From Ulota crispa (lineage: Eukaryota > Streptophyta > Bryopsida > Orthotrichales > Orthotrichaceae): a stretch of DNA of 64,000 nucleotides. The position numbers and the translations under genes were made by a program. A model generated the notes under the pieces. The model did not search any database. It was not told the origin of the DNA and was given only the letters and a program-made list of their open reading frames with translations. The stretch is taken from contig OY987250.1 of assembly GCA_963920765.1 (NCBI GenBank), positions 10,222,409 through 10,286,408 of the forward strand, given 5' to 3'. Shown here one piece after another: positions 21,943 to 34,020 of this stretch. The stretch's first letter is position 1; the number at the start of each line of letters is the position of its first letter.

Positions 21943-22750
21943 GGGTCAAGGCCCAACAATTTTCATAGCTTTTGACTACATGGTTCAAAAGTTCTTGCAT
22001 CATGTGCAGCTTTCTTTGCTCATTGGGTAGACAAAAAAATTCTTTAAAATTTACATTTTAAACTATTCTTTTTAAATTGGTTCTTTAGGCTTATATACAC
22101 ATGGAAAGCTTTGAATTGGTTCGATTTTTATCAGTGAGATGAAAGTTATGAGGAGATTTTGTTTATAGGTAGATATGGATTCTCTACTCTAAAATAAACT
22201 TTTAGTTTATTTATTATACTCAATTTTCAATATTTTGGATAAAAAAAAAAATCAAAGGATGCAAATCGTTTATCACAACATTACAACTATTGGGATTGGG
22301 ATTTTTCATTTCTATAATTAAATTCTTTAGAATTTAGTGGTTTGAATCATTATCTACTTCTTTTTACTTACTATTTTTTTCCCAAATGTTGTACAATTCC
22401 AAATGTTTTGAAATTTTTCAAGTGTGTATCCAACTTGCTTTGAAGAAAAAATCCAAAAAACAACAACCATTTTGGAAATGATTTCATACAAATATGACCT
22501 TGTGAAGTGCAGTTGCCCATATTTTTGCAGTGACAAAAAATGGCTTTTTGTTAATTCAAACTCAAATATCTTACAATCTACACGGTTAAAGTTTCTGAAA
22601 TTTTATCCAAATTTTTCATATTAGTGAAGACAAGATCTTATAGCTATATGTGTCAAATAAGTTCTTTTTCTTAAATTTGATACTTGTAGTAAAAATGACA
22701 ATTTTGGAACGGTTTTGGTGAAAAACTTAGCTTAGGACTTCAAGAGTTAA
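21939..22750 (-). mobile_element. TTAA-bounded element, reversed, abutting the previous one
   Basis: On the minus strand it starts near TTAACTCTTGAAGTCC (22750) and follows the 15891-16796 family, including the TTTTTCACCAAAACC and GGATTTTTCATTTCTATAATT-type blocks in reverse. Its other end shares the TTAA at 21939-21942 with the preceding element. Confidence 0.65.
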
Positions 22751-22855
22751 TAATGATTGGGTGATATCGGAGTCAATTGAATGAAACTGAGGCCCATTGC
22801 ACTAAACATGTGCATTTTTGTGGGAGGAAGAAAATGGAGTATTATTGGGAAATGC

Positions 22856-23099
22856 AATATTAATTTATTTGGGAATTTTTTTCGAGGCTTTTAGACTTTA
22901 TGTTTATAAGAAGATTTTGGTGATTTAGAGAGAATTCTATGACGATTCTTTCAAAACCTTACATTAATGATGTAATAAGTGGAAAGAACTATCAAAACCT
23001 CATTTGAAAATTGAAACGACCAAAATATTTTTACAAATGCAAAATTTAATAAACACCATAATTAGTTTTGGGAAAGAGTTTTCCCAAATTAACTAATAT
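22856..23099. mobile_element. Foldback element, TTTGGGAA family
   Basis: Arms ATTAATTTATTTGGGAA and TTCCCAAATTAACTAAT, with inner blocks around the TTAGA...GAATTCTATGACGAT motif. Relatives at 33269-33515, 42303-42545 and inside 57953-58333. Confidence 0.55.
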
Positions 23100-24676
23100 C
23101 GAGTTGGCCTGTTGTTGGGACTTGGGAGCTCCTATTAATATCTCCTTGAACTCTATTTTGAATATCACAATTGAGATCCCGTGATAATATGGAGGGATCT
23201 AGCATCATGTGTAAGGCACCTGCCCCCATCAAAGCTCAATATATTACGTTTCAGGTTGTTTTAAAACGCGAAGGAATCTTGTAGTCTTGTACCCATGTCT
23301 TCATTGCAACATTAGGAAGAAAACATGCAATACATTTGGGAGCAATTTTGCAAATACAAAAGAAAAATTGGGGCTAAAAATGTTCATTCATTCCTACAAC
23401 GGGCCATGGTTGTCACATTGGACCGCCTGTTCATACCCTTGCATGTCCGTCCAAAGTGTCTGATTGAGCTCATGTCCATCTAATGTAATCTACTTATAAT
23501 TGACATCAAAAAATGATTAAAAATAATAATAATTTTTTTTTACTTTGTACATGTTGGTGATACTCATTGTTGCCAACATGAAGTCAAAATGTGGATTTAA
23601 AACCCTATCAAAATGAAAAATAATGATTTAATTCTTCCCTTTTAAAGGCAAAAATTCTAAAAATGCCTTAAAAAACAAACAAGAGAGGACATGTCCGTCC
23701 TCATGTGCTGTCCAATAAGAAAATCCCGCCTGAAGTAACAACCCTGCGTGGGTCATCGAGTTATTGTAGAATTTTGCTAATAGGTAGATAGTGTCTAACT
23801 AGAGAGGTTTGGTCTAACATGCATTTGTTAAAACCTCATGTTTGATTAAAATGTTGTTTTAAAAAGGTGAGGGAGATTTGGCCTTTGTAGACAAACTGGG
23901 CTTGACTGCTCATATGGAAAGAAAAAGTCATTGCTTTGATTAATGAACAACGGTAAAACAAACATGTTATTTCTTGAATCCCAATACACATACATGTGTT
24001 ACAAATTGTGATCAACCTTTCTTGAACCTACAAAAACGTCACTTACAATGTATTCATATGACTTCGTTAATACCGTGTTCATATGTAAAGGCATCACTAA
24101 AACCTCTCAAATTGCTCAACCTCATAAAGATTATATTTTGTGATAATACAGAGGTGTAAGAATAATGCATGACATGAACAAGTGGATATACTACTACATT
24201 GGGAAGTAAAACTCATAAACTTTCTGAAGTATCACTGCAAACACAATATAAACTTGAGTTGACAATGTTTATTCATTCCTATAATTATCTAGCCATAGTA
24301 GAATTAAGCTGGTAGACAATATGTAGTAAAAAGATTCAGGTTAAATAGTGTCTTTTGTCAAAACACCACATTTGACATTTGAATTTGACGTCCTTTTTGA
24401 ATACCAACCAAATTCAACCATGTAAACATTTGATTTGGTTCTTCATACGGAAAGATTCTCATTGTTTAAGTCAATACATGTCAAATTCTCTTCATATATA
24501 AAAATGCAGTTTATATTTTCACAAATTGACTGTTGGAACTTGAGAGTAGCTTGAATTTCTTAAATCTGCAAAATCACCACTAATAACGTTCTCATATGCC
24601 ATGTGATGTCTTCATGAGTGAAGTGTCTTGAAACATAAGATCAAGAGGAATTGAATGCATTTTGGAATTTTTTGTA
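23100..24676. other. Interval with no recognised gene
   Basis: About 1.5 kb of AT-rich DNA. I see no gene and no clean repeat ends. Short frames (for example 23974-24159) are unsupported. Confidence 0.3.
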
Positions 24677-25251
24677 AGGTAGAAGGTCCTGAAAGTGACC
24701 GGTTTTCTTTCCCTTTTGGAAAGCTAGAATCCTTAGAATGTTTTGTGATAAAATTTTCTTGAAAGAAAAACGGATTTGGAATCCAACCCAAATGGTTTTT
24801 ATATTTTATGAACTTTTTTGAAATTAATCGTGAATTTTTGAAGTTGGTTGGTAGAGAATCTAAAAGCGTTCACACCAGGAAACAATTATTGCCAATACCT
24901 TGAAGAATCCAGAATCCAATATATACTTCTCTATTAGTCAAGGTTTTGTTTTCATTTTGTTGTGTTGGTGGAGCAACACACAACTAACAATGCAAGCGAG
25001 TAAGGAGAAAATGGATAAAATCAACAATGTATACACGTTCATCCATAAAGTTTCCTGATATTAGTAATTTTCATCCAAGTTTTGGCAACAGGTATTTGTT
25101 TGGGAAGGGTTTTTGACAGTTTTATCCATGATTTTTCACTCAATCTTTTTAGTGTTATTGTAACTAGTGTCAAATTGAGGTAATACTGTGACAAAAATTT
25201 GATTAAAAAATGGACATTTATAAAGCAAGAATTGTTTAAGACCCTCCTACT
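24677..25251. mobile_element. AGGTAG-type element, 575 bp
   Basis: Left end AGGTAGAAGGTCCTG after TA (24675-24676), right end ACCCTCCTACT before TA (25252-25253). It shares its left third with 20747-21101. Confidence 0.6.
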
Positions 25252-25630
25252 TAGGATGCCTTTCCATGGGGGAGCCAAAGGGGTCCGGCCTGGACGTCCA
25301 GCGGCTGATTTTGTAAAAGTCAAACAACATCTCTAGAGGGCCTTGACCCAAAATTGGAAGTTGCTTTCTAAACTCTATTTGATGTGAAAATTTCAAGATT
25401 TTTTCTTTGTTTTGCCCGGGTTAGCCTAGATGGGTCTTTGGTTCCAATTGCCCATGGAAAGGCGCTCTTATTAGAATGGAGCATTGAAATATTTGAGCCC
25501 ATCATGTTATTGTGCATGACAACCAGTGTCATATGGCTCCGTTTACTCCACACATGTCGTTATGGGGCCAAGGTAGAAAAGTTCATCTTTTATTTACAAA
25601 CAAGAGTAAAAGTAATATTTTGTCCCTTAT

Positions 25631-26354
25631 TTAACCCCTAAATGACCACTTGTCCCTATGAGGGACAAATGGGATTTTGGGCATGTACTTATGGCTAAAC
25701 TACTTTGTGTATTTTTTTGAAACTTTTATGGAAGATGGGGAATTCAAAAATTTATGTGGGCATCTAATTTTTTCCTCATTCCAACATTTAATCAAGAAGT
25801 TAAAAATGAATGTATGAGATTTTTTTTTGGCAGACAACCCAAAAACTTCTTTAAAATTTGCATTTTTTTATAATAAAACTTTGAGGTTGGTTCTTTAGAC
25901 TTATGTATAGGTGGGAAGCTTTGAATCATTCACTTCTAATTGATGAGATAAAAGTTTGAGAAGTTTTAGTTTGTGGGTAGGTGCGGAAAATCTCAAAACT
26001 ATGCCTACACGCAAACTAAAACTTCTCATAACTTTTATCTCATCAATTAAAAATGAATGATTCAAAGCTTCCCACCTATACGTAAGTCTAAAGAACTAAC
26101 CTCAAAGTTTTATTTTTTTTAAATGCAAATTTTAAAAAAGTTTTTGGGTTGTCTGCCAAAAAAAAATCTCATACATTCATTTTTAACTGCTCGAATAAAT
26201 GTTGGAATGAGGAAAAAATTAGATGCCCACATAAATTTTGAATTCCCCATCTTCCATAAAAGTTTCAAAAAAATACACAAATTAGTTTAGCCATAAGTAC
26301 ATGCCCAAAATCCCATTTGTCCCTTGTAGAGACAAGCGATCCTTTAGGGGTTCA
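25631..26354. mobile_element. TTAA-type foldback with long arms
   Basis: Left TTAACCCCTAAATGACC, right ATCCTTTAGGGGTTCA (edge degraded). Arms of about 340 bp pair almost base for base around a centre near 25990. The family includes 41320-42279 and the right halves of 27078-29102 and 46302-47254. A fragment of the 4551-type element (about 26362-26490) follows at once. Confidence 0.8.
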
Positions 26355-26790
26355 CGTTGTTCAATAATATCCTCCTCCAATGATTTAGATATAATCAGTG
26401 TCTACAAATCCAAATGTGAATTCAAAAATCCCAGTTTCAATCTCCTAATATTAAATACTTAAACTCTACCATTTTCTGATAGGTAAAAAATCATTTCCAC
26501 CCTGGGTCCACATCGATGTATGTGCAGTTGAGCGGAGCCGTGTCATTCACGACAATGTACGTACAGCCCTGATCAACACAAGAGCTGTAACTTCTTCATA
26601 AACTAGAGAAGGACCACTTCTGACAGAGTCCTCCAAAACTCCCACTTTCAAATTCCCCATTGGGAATATGAAAAGAAAAGCCTTCAAAAGCATTATTTAC
26701 AAATCTGTCTAAATGTAAAAAACCTTCTTTGTGAAGCCCCGCAGGCTAGGAGGAGTCAAGCCCCCCGACCCATCATACGAAAACCTTCTA

Positions 26791-27020
26791 AGGTAGAGGG
26801 CTCTAAAATGAAGTGGGTTTTAAACGGGTGTACTCCTAGGAATGGTTGACATATTATTCTCAAATATCTACTATTGTCATTGATGAGTTAGGTGGACATA
26901 GCTTTACAGCTATGCCCTCTTGACTCATCAATGATAGTAGTAGATAATTGAGAAGAACATGTCATCCATTCCTTGAAATGCACCATTTTAGAACCAACTC
27001 CATTTTAGATTCTTCTACTT
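26791..27020. mobile_element. AGGTAG-type MITE, second copy
   Basis: Relative of 8599-8792: ends AGGTAGAGGGCTCTAAAATG and a diverged complement. TA at 26789-26790 and 27021-27022. The central hairpin (CATAGCTTTACAGCTATG) differs from the other copy. Confidence 0.75.
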
Positions 27021-27077
27021 TACATTGAATATATTGCATTTAGGTTGTCCCACACTAATTTTTGAACATTGACAAAA

Positions 27078-29102
27078 TTAACATGTAAAGGCCCAAGCCC
27101 TTTTTCTATAAAAGTCATTGAAAATCATCACTTTTAGGGGAATAGAAAGGTAGGAAAAAAAGTTTTTTTTGAAAATCCAATTGGGGGATCTTGTCTTAGA
27201 CTATGTGAGGTGCTTGTGGGAAAAAAAGCAGCTCATTTTAGATTGAGGAGAGTGAGGCATTGACATTTGAAAAGAAAAAGAAAGTGCTTTTTCCTTCCTA
27301 TCCAAAAATTTCAGATGTCTTTGACTACTCTTATAGTAAAAAAAACTGCTCTACACAAAGTTGAGGTTTATTTTCTCCATGTAGAAGACCAAGTTAGGTA
27401 CACTGACTCCCAAAATTGTCTCAATGTTTGCTTAGACGCCAAGTTTTTTTCAATATCTCCACTATATATAAGTGGCATTTTATCCTTAGATTTTTTGTGT
27501 ATGATCCTTGTGCAATCATGATCAAGCATACTAAATTTTAGTTACTAAAAACCAAAGTCCTATTTTTGATAAGTTATTTTGTGTCAAAATCAAGAAAGTT
27601 GATTAAAAAACATTGGTGATAAATTTTTGAGATTTGATTGCATGGGTATGTTGCAGACACCCATATGCACATCTTTGTTTAAAATAAATATTTCCAAAAA
27701 TATTCTAAAAATATTCTAAAAATATTTTAATTTCAAATCAAATTTAGTAAAATTGATAATTCTTCACAGAATCTTTTTTTTGGCAAAATAAACATACCAT
27801 AATGTTTAAAGGTACAAACTTAATTACATGATTTGAGTTATTTTGCCAAAAAATAGATTTTGTGAAGAATTATCAATCTTACTAAATTTGGTATGAAATC
27901 AAAACATTTTAAGAATCTTTTTGGAAATATTTTTTGAAACACAGATGTGTGTATGGGTGTTTGCAACATATCCATGCAATCAAATCTCAAAAATTTATCA
28001 CCAATGTTTTTTAATCAACTTTCTTGATTTTGACACAAAACAATTTATCAAAAATAGGACTTTGATTTTTAGTAATTGAAGTTTAGTATGCTTGATCATG
28101 ATTGCACGAGGATCACACACAAAAAATCTGAGGATAAAATGCCACTTATATATAGTGGAGGTATTGAAAAAAACTTGGCATCTAAGCAAACATTGAGACA
28201 ATTTTGGAAGTCAGTGTATGTGTGGGAGGATTTTCAAATGAATTGGAGGTGTACAACACACTTCAATGAATCTTTGAATGCTCAAGGGTCATGAAATTTG
28301 CTAATACACTAGGCAAAATTGGAGGATTTATGTAAAATTTAGGAATTGGAATTACACAAACTCAAACACAAAAAAATCAAGGAATCGTAACCCACTACAA
28401 CTTGGGAAAAATAAACTAAAAATAAATAAACAAACCACATAAACAATTAAGGTACCAAATTTTTCAAAGAGCAAAGGAATAGAGGGTTGGGAGTCCCCCA
28501 AGAGAGGCTCCTTCCACTCCACTCCACTTTGCACAAGTGTCCACACCTTGTGCCCATAAGAGTTGATCCTTTTTGGAATCAACACCCACTTAAAAAGGAG
28601 AGGCAATGCCCAAATTGCCCCTCCTCCCCTAGTTCTGATAAGTTCTTGTATAACTTCATTGTTGAATATTTGAATGAAGAAAAAACTAGATGCCCACATA
28701 GGTAGTGTTTTTTTTTTGGTGATTTGGTGCTTGATTTCACCAAAAGAAAAATCTGGCTAAAAAATGTGACAAAAACCTTTGATGAAATCGCCAAAAAGCT
28801 TGAAATTAAAAAAAATCTTGGATAAAATTGCCAAATTGTAGATGAAAACCAAATTATAGACATGTAGTATGTGCTAATGTGATATTTTCTATCCATTATG
28901 TGGATGAATGTTGAAATGTGGAGCACCACTATAACATTATAAATCGCCACTTTGACACCTTGTACAAAATGAAAAAAAAAAAAACCCTGCACATAGGTCT
29001 TTGAATTACCCATTGTTACTAAAGGTTTTAGAAAATTGCACAAACTAAGTTAGCTATAGTTACATGCTTGAAACCCACTCCCACTTGGGCCTTTAGGAGA
29101 AC
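27078..29102 (+). mobile_element. TTAA-type element carrying nested insertions
   Basis: Left TTAACATGTAAAGGCCC, right GGGCCTTTAGGAG (edge degraded). Its left and right portions align with 46302-47254. Two insertions explain the extra length: 27401-28216, and an uncharacterised one near 28700-28990. The minus frames at 28352-29043 run through the element and are not genes. Confidence 0.7.
27401..28216. mobile_element. Foldback element with TA duplication, nested
   Basis: 816 bp, ends CACTGACTCCCAAAATTGTC and GACAATTTTGGAAGTCAGTG, TA at 27399-27400 and 28217-28218. The related element at 46302-47254 has the same flanks joined at a single TA (46632-46633), so the duplication is seen directly. 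Arms of about 340 bp, interior related to 16962-17794. Confidence 0.85.
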
Positions 29103-29438
29103 AAGGCATGAAGTTCCCCTACAGCCCGGAAGGTTTCAGGGCCTGCACTTGCACAACAACAAATTGCACTGGTACATATGGTGTTGCAGCGTGAATAGTG
29201 TGTGAATAGTGCTTGGCAAGGACCGTGAAGGGGGCCTAGAGAAACTTCAAATTTGAGGTGAAAGTGGCTAAACCTAAACGGCCCCGCTCTTGCACATCAA
29301 CGAGTACAATGCTATTGGAGATTAAAATTGCAAAAGTCGTTACGGGTGGAATGCAAAGGGCTCATTTACTGGTGGCAAGAGATGCTCTATGGCAACCTAA
29401 ATGCAACATTTTATGTACCAAACTTTTGAGTTATCACA

Positions 29439-29473
<35 letters not shown>

Positions 29474-30275
29474 GAATATGAATGAGTGCTGGAATTTGGA
29501 GTTTTAGCACATTCAACGGCAGTTTTAGCCACGCCAGCTAGTTATGAAAATCATACTATGGCAACACTACGCTGATGAAGGAAGAAAAGGCATGAAGGAC
29601 TGAAGCAGCACTCTCCTATTCTTGACCAGCCACTGATTTATTTTGCAAGTCATAGAGTGTTCCGGCCGTCAGTTGCAAACCCATCCCAAATTCCAACCCA
29701 AGCTTTCTGGTTCTGGCTGGAACACTCAATGGCTTAGAAACATGTCCAGTTTGCATGTTTGGATGCACTCATCAAACCTAAAACACCTAACGTGACGACA
29801 TAACAATCAAAAAAATTGGTGATAGACTGTCAAGATGTGTTTGAGCTAAAGGAAGACCAACGTCTATGTGTAGGGTAAGGGCCTCATGCAAAGTATCCTC
29901 ACGTTTAAGCCACTTGTAATAAGGGCAAAGGGCAAGTAAGTAGAGGAGTCAGTGTGAGATTGTCCATGCGTGAGGTCTTTATCCTATACATAAATGTTGA
30001 ATTGAAGAGTTTATTTTCATGTGTCCGTTTTGTTAGCAAGAGTGATGTTAAGCATCTTTGCAATTTCAATTGTTAAGTTCACAATTATAAGGACAACCAA
30101 TAATGCAACGGTTATTTTCAAACAACATTTATGTTTCTCTTGGTTTTTAAGTCCATTTTTAAACACGTAAGAATGGTCAATACCAAGTGAGATGTGATTA
30201 TTCCAAGTTTGGAGTGTAATACTATAATTCAAGCCAAAGCACTTTGACACTTTGTATATTAGTAATAACAATGAA
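29103..30275. other. Interval with no recognised gene; TA microsatellite
   Basis: Contains a (TA)n run at about 29443-29470 and a short inverted pair GAGTGTTCCGGCC / GGCTGGAACACTC near 29657-29730. The frame 29258-29485 has no family resemblance. Confidence 0.35.
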
Positions 30276-30425
30276 AGAGAATGGCTAAAGCAACACCCTT
30301 AAATTGTTAATGCCACGTCCCAAGATTAATTGAGAGCATGCAAATGGAGAATCTAAATCTAAAATTCTCAATCTAAAGTGGTTCATCATTCTTAAAATCA
30401 AGACATTATTACCTCCTTGAAAAAA
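30276..30425. mobile_element. Partial MITE of the GCTAAAGCCACACCC family
   Basis: A left terminus (GGCTAAAGCAACACCC) is followed by interior sequence that fits the reversed right half of the family (ATTACCTCCTTGA block). No right terminus. Confidence 0.45.
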
Positions 30426-30504
30426 ATAGTGAATATATATATATATATGTTCATCTTCAAAGTTTTGTAAAGATCCAAATCTAGTTGCTTGGGCATTTAG
30501 GGGT

Positions 30505-30632
30505 TAATAAAAAGTTGGAATATAAAACAACATGGTTCTAGTGAGCTATTTGAGATCTCAAATTAATACTTCTTATTGGTAGCAAATGCCAATTATATGG
30601 TAACATATCTACTATCCCCATGGGACATTTAA
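30505..30632. mobile_element. Truncated short TTAA MITE
   Basis: It lacks the left 90 bases but keeps the interior and a right edge GGGACATTTAA (TTAA 30629-30632). Just before it, GCATTTAGGGGTTAA (to 30507) is the right edge of another TTAA element, so two ends again meet at one place. Confidence 0.55.
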
Positions 30633-30970
30633 CACCAAATTGCCCCTGAGTATTTTCACCAAAATGAGGGTTTCCAAAGACCTACAACTTTGATAGATTA
30701 TATCTTAGTCCATTGGATTTTCAAAAAAAGTGACCATTGAAAACAATGAATTACCTACTTGGAAAAGGCTTGCAAACTTTGGGAACAACTAACCATGGGA
30801 GATGGGAGATTATAACATTGGATCATACAACACGTGATGGCAAAATCTCATTTTTTGGTAGGTGATTGCTACTTATTGATTTTTACAAAATTCTATAAGC
30901 CCTTGATTCATCTTAAATCTTGTGGGTAGCAAGATTAGATGTGAATGCACACACTTGCAAATTATCAAAT

Positions 30971-31381
30971 AGGGAATTGCTAAAGCCACACCCAAAATTG
31001 CTAACACCACACCTTCAAGGTGTGAATTGAGCATAAAATGTAAGAATTTAATGCAGGTTTTTTTGATTCAAGTTAAAACATTTGTTTCATCTTTATCACT
31101 CTAAGGTTATATTCAAAAAATAAGGGGGTGCTTAAATTTAAAATTTAAAATAAAGGACTTTTGAATTACTTAAAGCAAAAATATATTAAAAAAATAACAA
31201 TGATGCAATAAAATTTAAACAAAAATTTGAGTTTTTTTTTTCTTTGATTCAAGGAGGTGGTAATGACAAGATTGAATGAATGATGGACCACTTGAATATA
31301 TTTTTTAAAGGATTAAGCTCTCAAATTACGTGCTAATATGGGTGTGGCATTAGCAATTTTGGGTGTGGCTTTAGCAATTTC
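30971..31381. mobile_element. MITE with near-exact 9-bp duplication
   Basis: Ends AGGGAATTGCTAAAGCCACA and the complement. The flanking 9-mers TTATCAAAT (30962-30970) and TTATCAAAC (31382-31390) differ at one position. An 8- or 9-bp duplication points to hAT or Mutator-like origin. Confidence 0.75.
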
Positions 31382-31737
31382 TTATCAAACATTTTACTTC
31401 TTTAAATGTTAAGTTTGAGGGTTTCAAACCGCAATGGCGCGGAAAACAATGTCTGGCAGAGTTGGCGAGAATTACCTTGAAAAGAATCTAGTATGTGTTT
31501 GAACCCCTTGCTAGTGAATTCCTTGATACCACAAAACACATTGCAAAGAAGTTTGCAAGGGATATTGATTGATTACAGCCTATGAGATGCTCCTTGCCAC
31601 CTTGCCGCTTATGGTGTTCCATGCAATCATGACTCCCTAGCTACTTGTACAACATTTGATTTGACTTGCAACCTCATATTCATTAAAATGGGAGTTTTCC
31701 ATTGGAATGAGAGGTAATGTAAAGGAAATTTTGACAA

Positions 31738-31876
31738 AAGGTTTTATGTCAATTCAACTTGATTTGAGCTGAATTGACATAAAACCTTAGATTTGACCTA
31801 AAATTAGAAAGTTTTAACCTAAAATTAGAAAGTTTTATTGCAATTTAACTCGACTCAAACTAAATTGCAATAAAAC
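31738..31876. repeat. Two diverged hairpins in tandem
   Basis: Hairpin 1 (31738-31788): arms AAGGTTTTATGTCAATTCA and TGAATTGACATAAAACCTT around ACTTGATTTGAGC. Hairpin 2 (31842-31876): arms GTTTTATTGCAATTTA and TAAATTGCAATAAAAC around ACTCGACTCAAAC. The loops are alike. Between them a 22-bp unit (CCTAAAATTAGAAAGTTTTA) is repeated. Confidence 0.75.
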
Positions 31877-31919
31877 CTTTCAAAACTAACCTAATATTGA
31901 AAGGTTTTATGTCTCATTT

Positions 31920-33268
31920 GGTTATTTTGGGAGGTGCCCAATCTCCCATTTTAGTGAAATTTGGTGTTTTGCCATTACTTCATTTGCAAGGACCACTTGA
32001 ATACCTTGATAATTGTAGTTTATTGCAAAATCAAAAAATTAGATCCGGTCCTCCAAAAGCGCCTTTGAAATCTTGAGTGACGAGATCCCAATTGTGGGGT
32101 GCTCAAGGATTAAGGATTAAGGAAAAAAATGTTTGAACTTGTTGTAAATTTCAAATATTACAATGAAAAAATAAGTGCCAATTTTATAAAAAAATGTAAA
32201 AGTGCACTACTGCATGAAGATGTTTGTAGATTTCATTTCTTGTTTTGAAATTATGTTTTGACTTTGATTTTCTAGAAACATGTGAACTTGATGATTTAAC
32301 AAAACCCACCTCATCGTTATATCAACTGAGTCTTTACTTTTATTAAGCCTTATAACCTTAAATTTTTTAATCAATGAAAGAAGTTTAGATATATAGTATG
32401 ATAGAACTTTGAAGTTGATGATGATCTCAATGTCAATCTCCCAAGTTTGTTTAGAACAACCAAGTAAAACACATCTTGTTAGACTAGTTGTAACCTTGTA
32501 AAATTCAAACATTCATTCTGTTTTGGTGCTCACCAAAATTATGCAGCTTTTTTTTTTAATACACTAGATGATCATGAATCAATCTTGAAACTCAATCAAA
32601 ATTTTGATTTCTGAATTAATGAATCATTTAATTAAGAATTCATCCATCAAATGACTCAATCTTCTAAAGTATATTGAGCCTATTTCCATATTGCATCATA
32701 AGTTGTTTTTGCAAATTCATTGTGCCTTTGGTTCACTAATTTTAAAAGTGGTTGATTTGACTTACTCCATTATGATTTCACATAAATTTTTATTTGATTT
32801 GACACAACTTAGCAAACCTTTATCATGTTATACTCAACTCATTTTGGATTATACATGAAAATTTGGGTTGCACAAGGTCACAACTATAAGTCACATCATT
32901 CAATACATATTGAATTTCATGTACATCCTTTAGAAATCAACCCTCCAAACATGTGCACTAGTCCCAATTGAGGAATCTCTCCCATGCAATTTACAATAAC
33001 CAAAACTCCAAAAATCAACAAAACTTCAAATTTTTCTTCACCTTATGTTTAATTCTAAACTATGAAATGCCTTGGCCTAGTTGAATATAGTATCATTGTG
33101 AAGAACATGAACCAACTTCAACTAACCATTTGGACCAATGAGCACAAAGATCCAATAAACAATAAAAATTTAGTCAAACAAAATATCAAAAAAATTGATT
33201 GAAATTTGAATTGACCATAGTAAAACCATTTAGATTAGTGAGAGAAGTCTAATTGTAGCACATTTGGC
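31920..33268. other. Interval with no recognised gene
   Basis: AT-rich DNA without a supported frame; the minus frame 32207-32512 shows no known domain. Confidence 0.3.
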
Positions 33269-33515
33269 AATATTTGTCAATATGGGAAAAGAATGCAATT
33301 TTGGGACTTTTGGATTTTATGTTTTTAAGAGCTTTTTATTGGTTTAAAGCGAATTTTATGATGATTTCTTCAAGACCTTAGATCATTGATGAAATATTTT
33401 GAAGGAACTATCAAAAAAACTCACTTTCAATCACCAAAATATTTTCACAAATACAAAATTAAATATTTCCAAAACCAATCTTGGGAAAAACTTTTTCCCA
33501 AATTAATGAATATTG
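33269..33515. mobile_element. Foldback element, TTTGGGAA family
   Basis: Arms CAATATTTGTCAATATGGGA and TCCCAAATTAATGAATATTG. Same interior order as 22856-23099 and 42303-42545. Confidence 0.55.
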
Positions 33516-33716
33516 TGTTATATCTTTAAGTGTATAGGTGCAATAAAAAAAATCGGTTGAAAAAAAAAAATGTAGTATTTTTACCAAGGAAGCTAAAAAT
33601 CTCCTCCAAACACTATTTTAAACCCAAATTTTGATGTAACAAGCAATTTTTTTTTGTAAACTTGATTTTCATAATTAGCTCTAGTTGCTTAGAAAAAAAT
33701 GCTTCAAGGTAGGAAC

Positions 33717-34020
33717 ACCCATAAGCGTCAGTGTCCCCATAACCGTCACTTTTGAAATCTTGAAAAATTTGTGTAAGTGAATAGATGTAATGACAAGGAT
33801 GTACAACATTTTAACATGAAATCTTAAAAGTGGTTATGGGTGCAATGGCAATTTGCTCTTTAAAATTTTACAAATTATTCTCACAGTTTCCAAATAATAC
33901 ATATAAAAATGCAAACTCATTTTTTTTCTGTTCCTAATAGGATCCTATAATTTGCTAGTTGTTTATTAATAGTTATCATGTTCAAAACCTTGAGTTTGAC
34001 GTTTATGGGTGCTCCTACCT
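33717..34020. mobile_element. AGGTAG-type MITE
   Basis: 304 bp, ends AGGTAGGAACACCCATAA and TTTATGGGTGCTCCTACCT. TA follows on the right (34021-34022); the left has CA. Confidence 0.7.
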
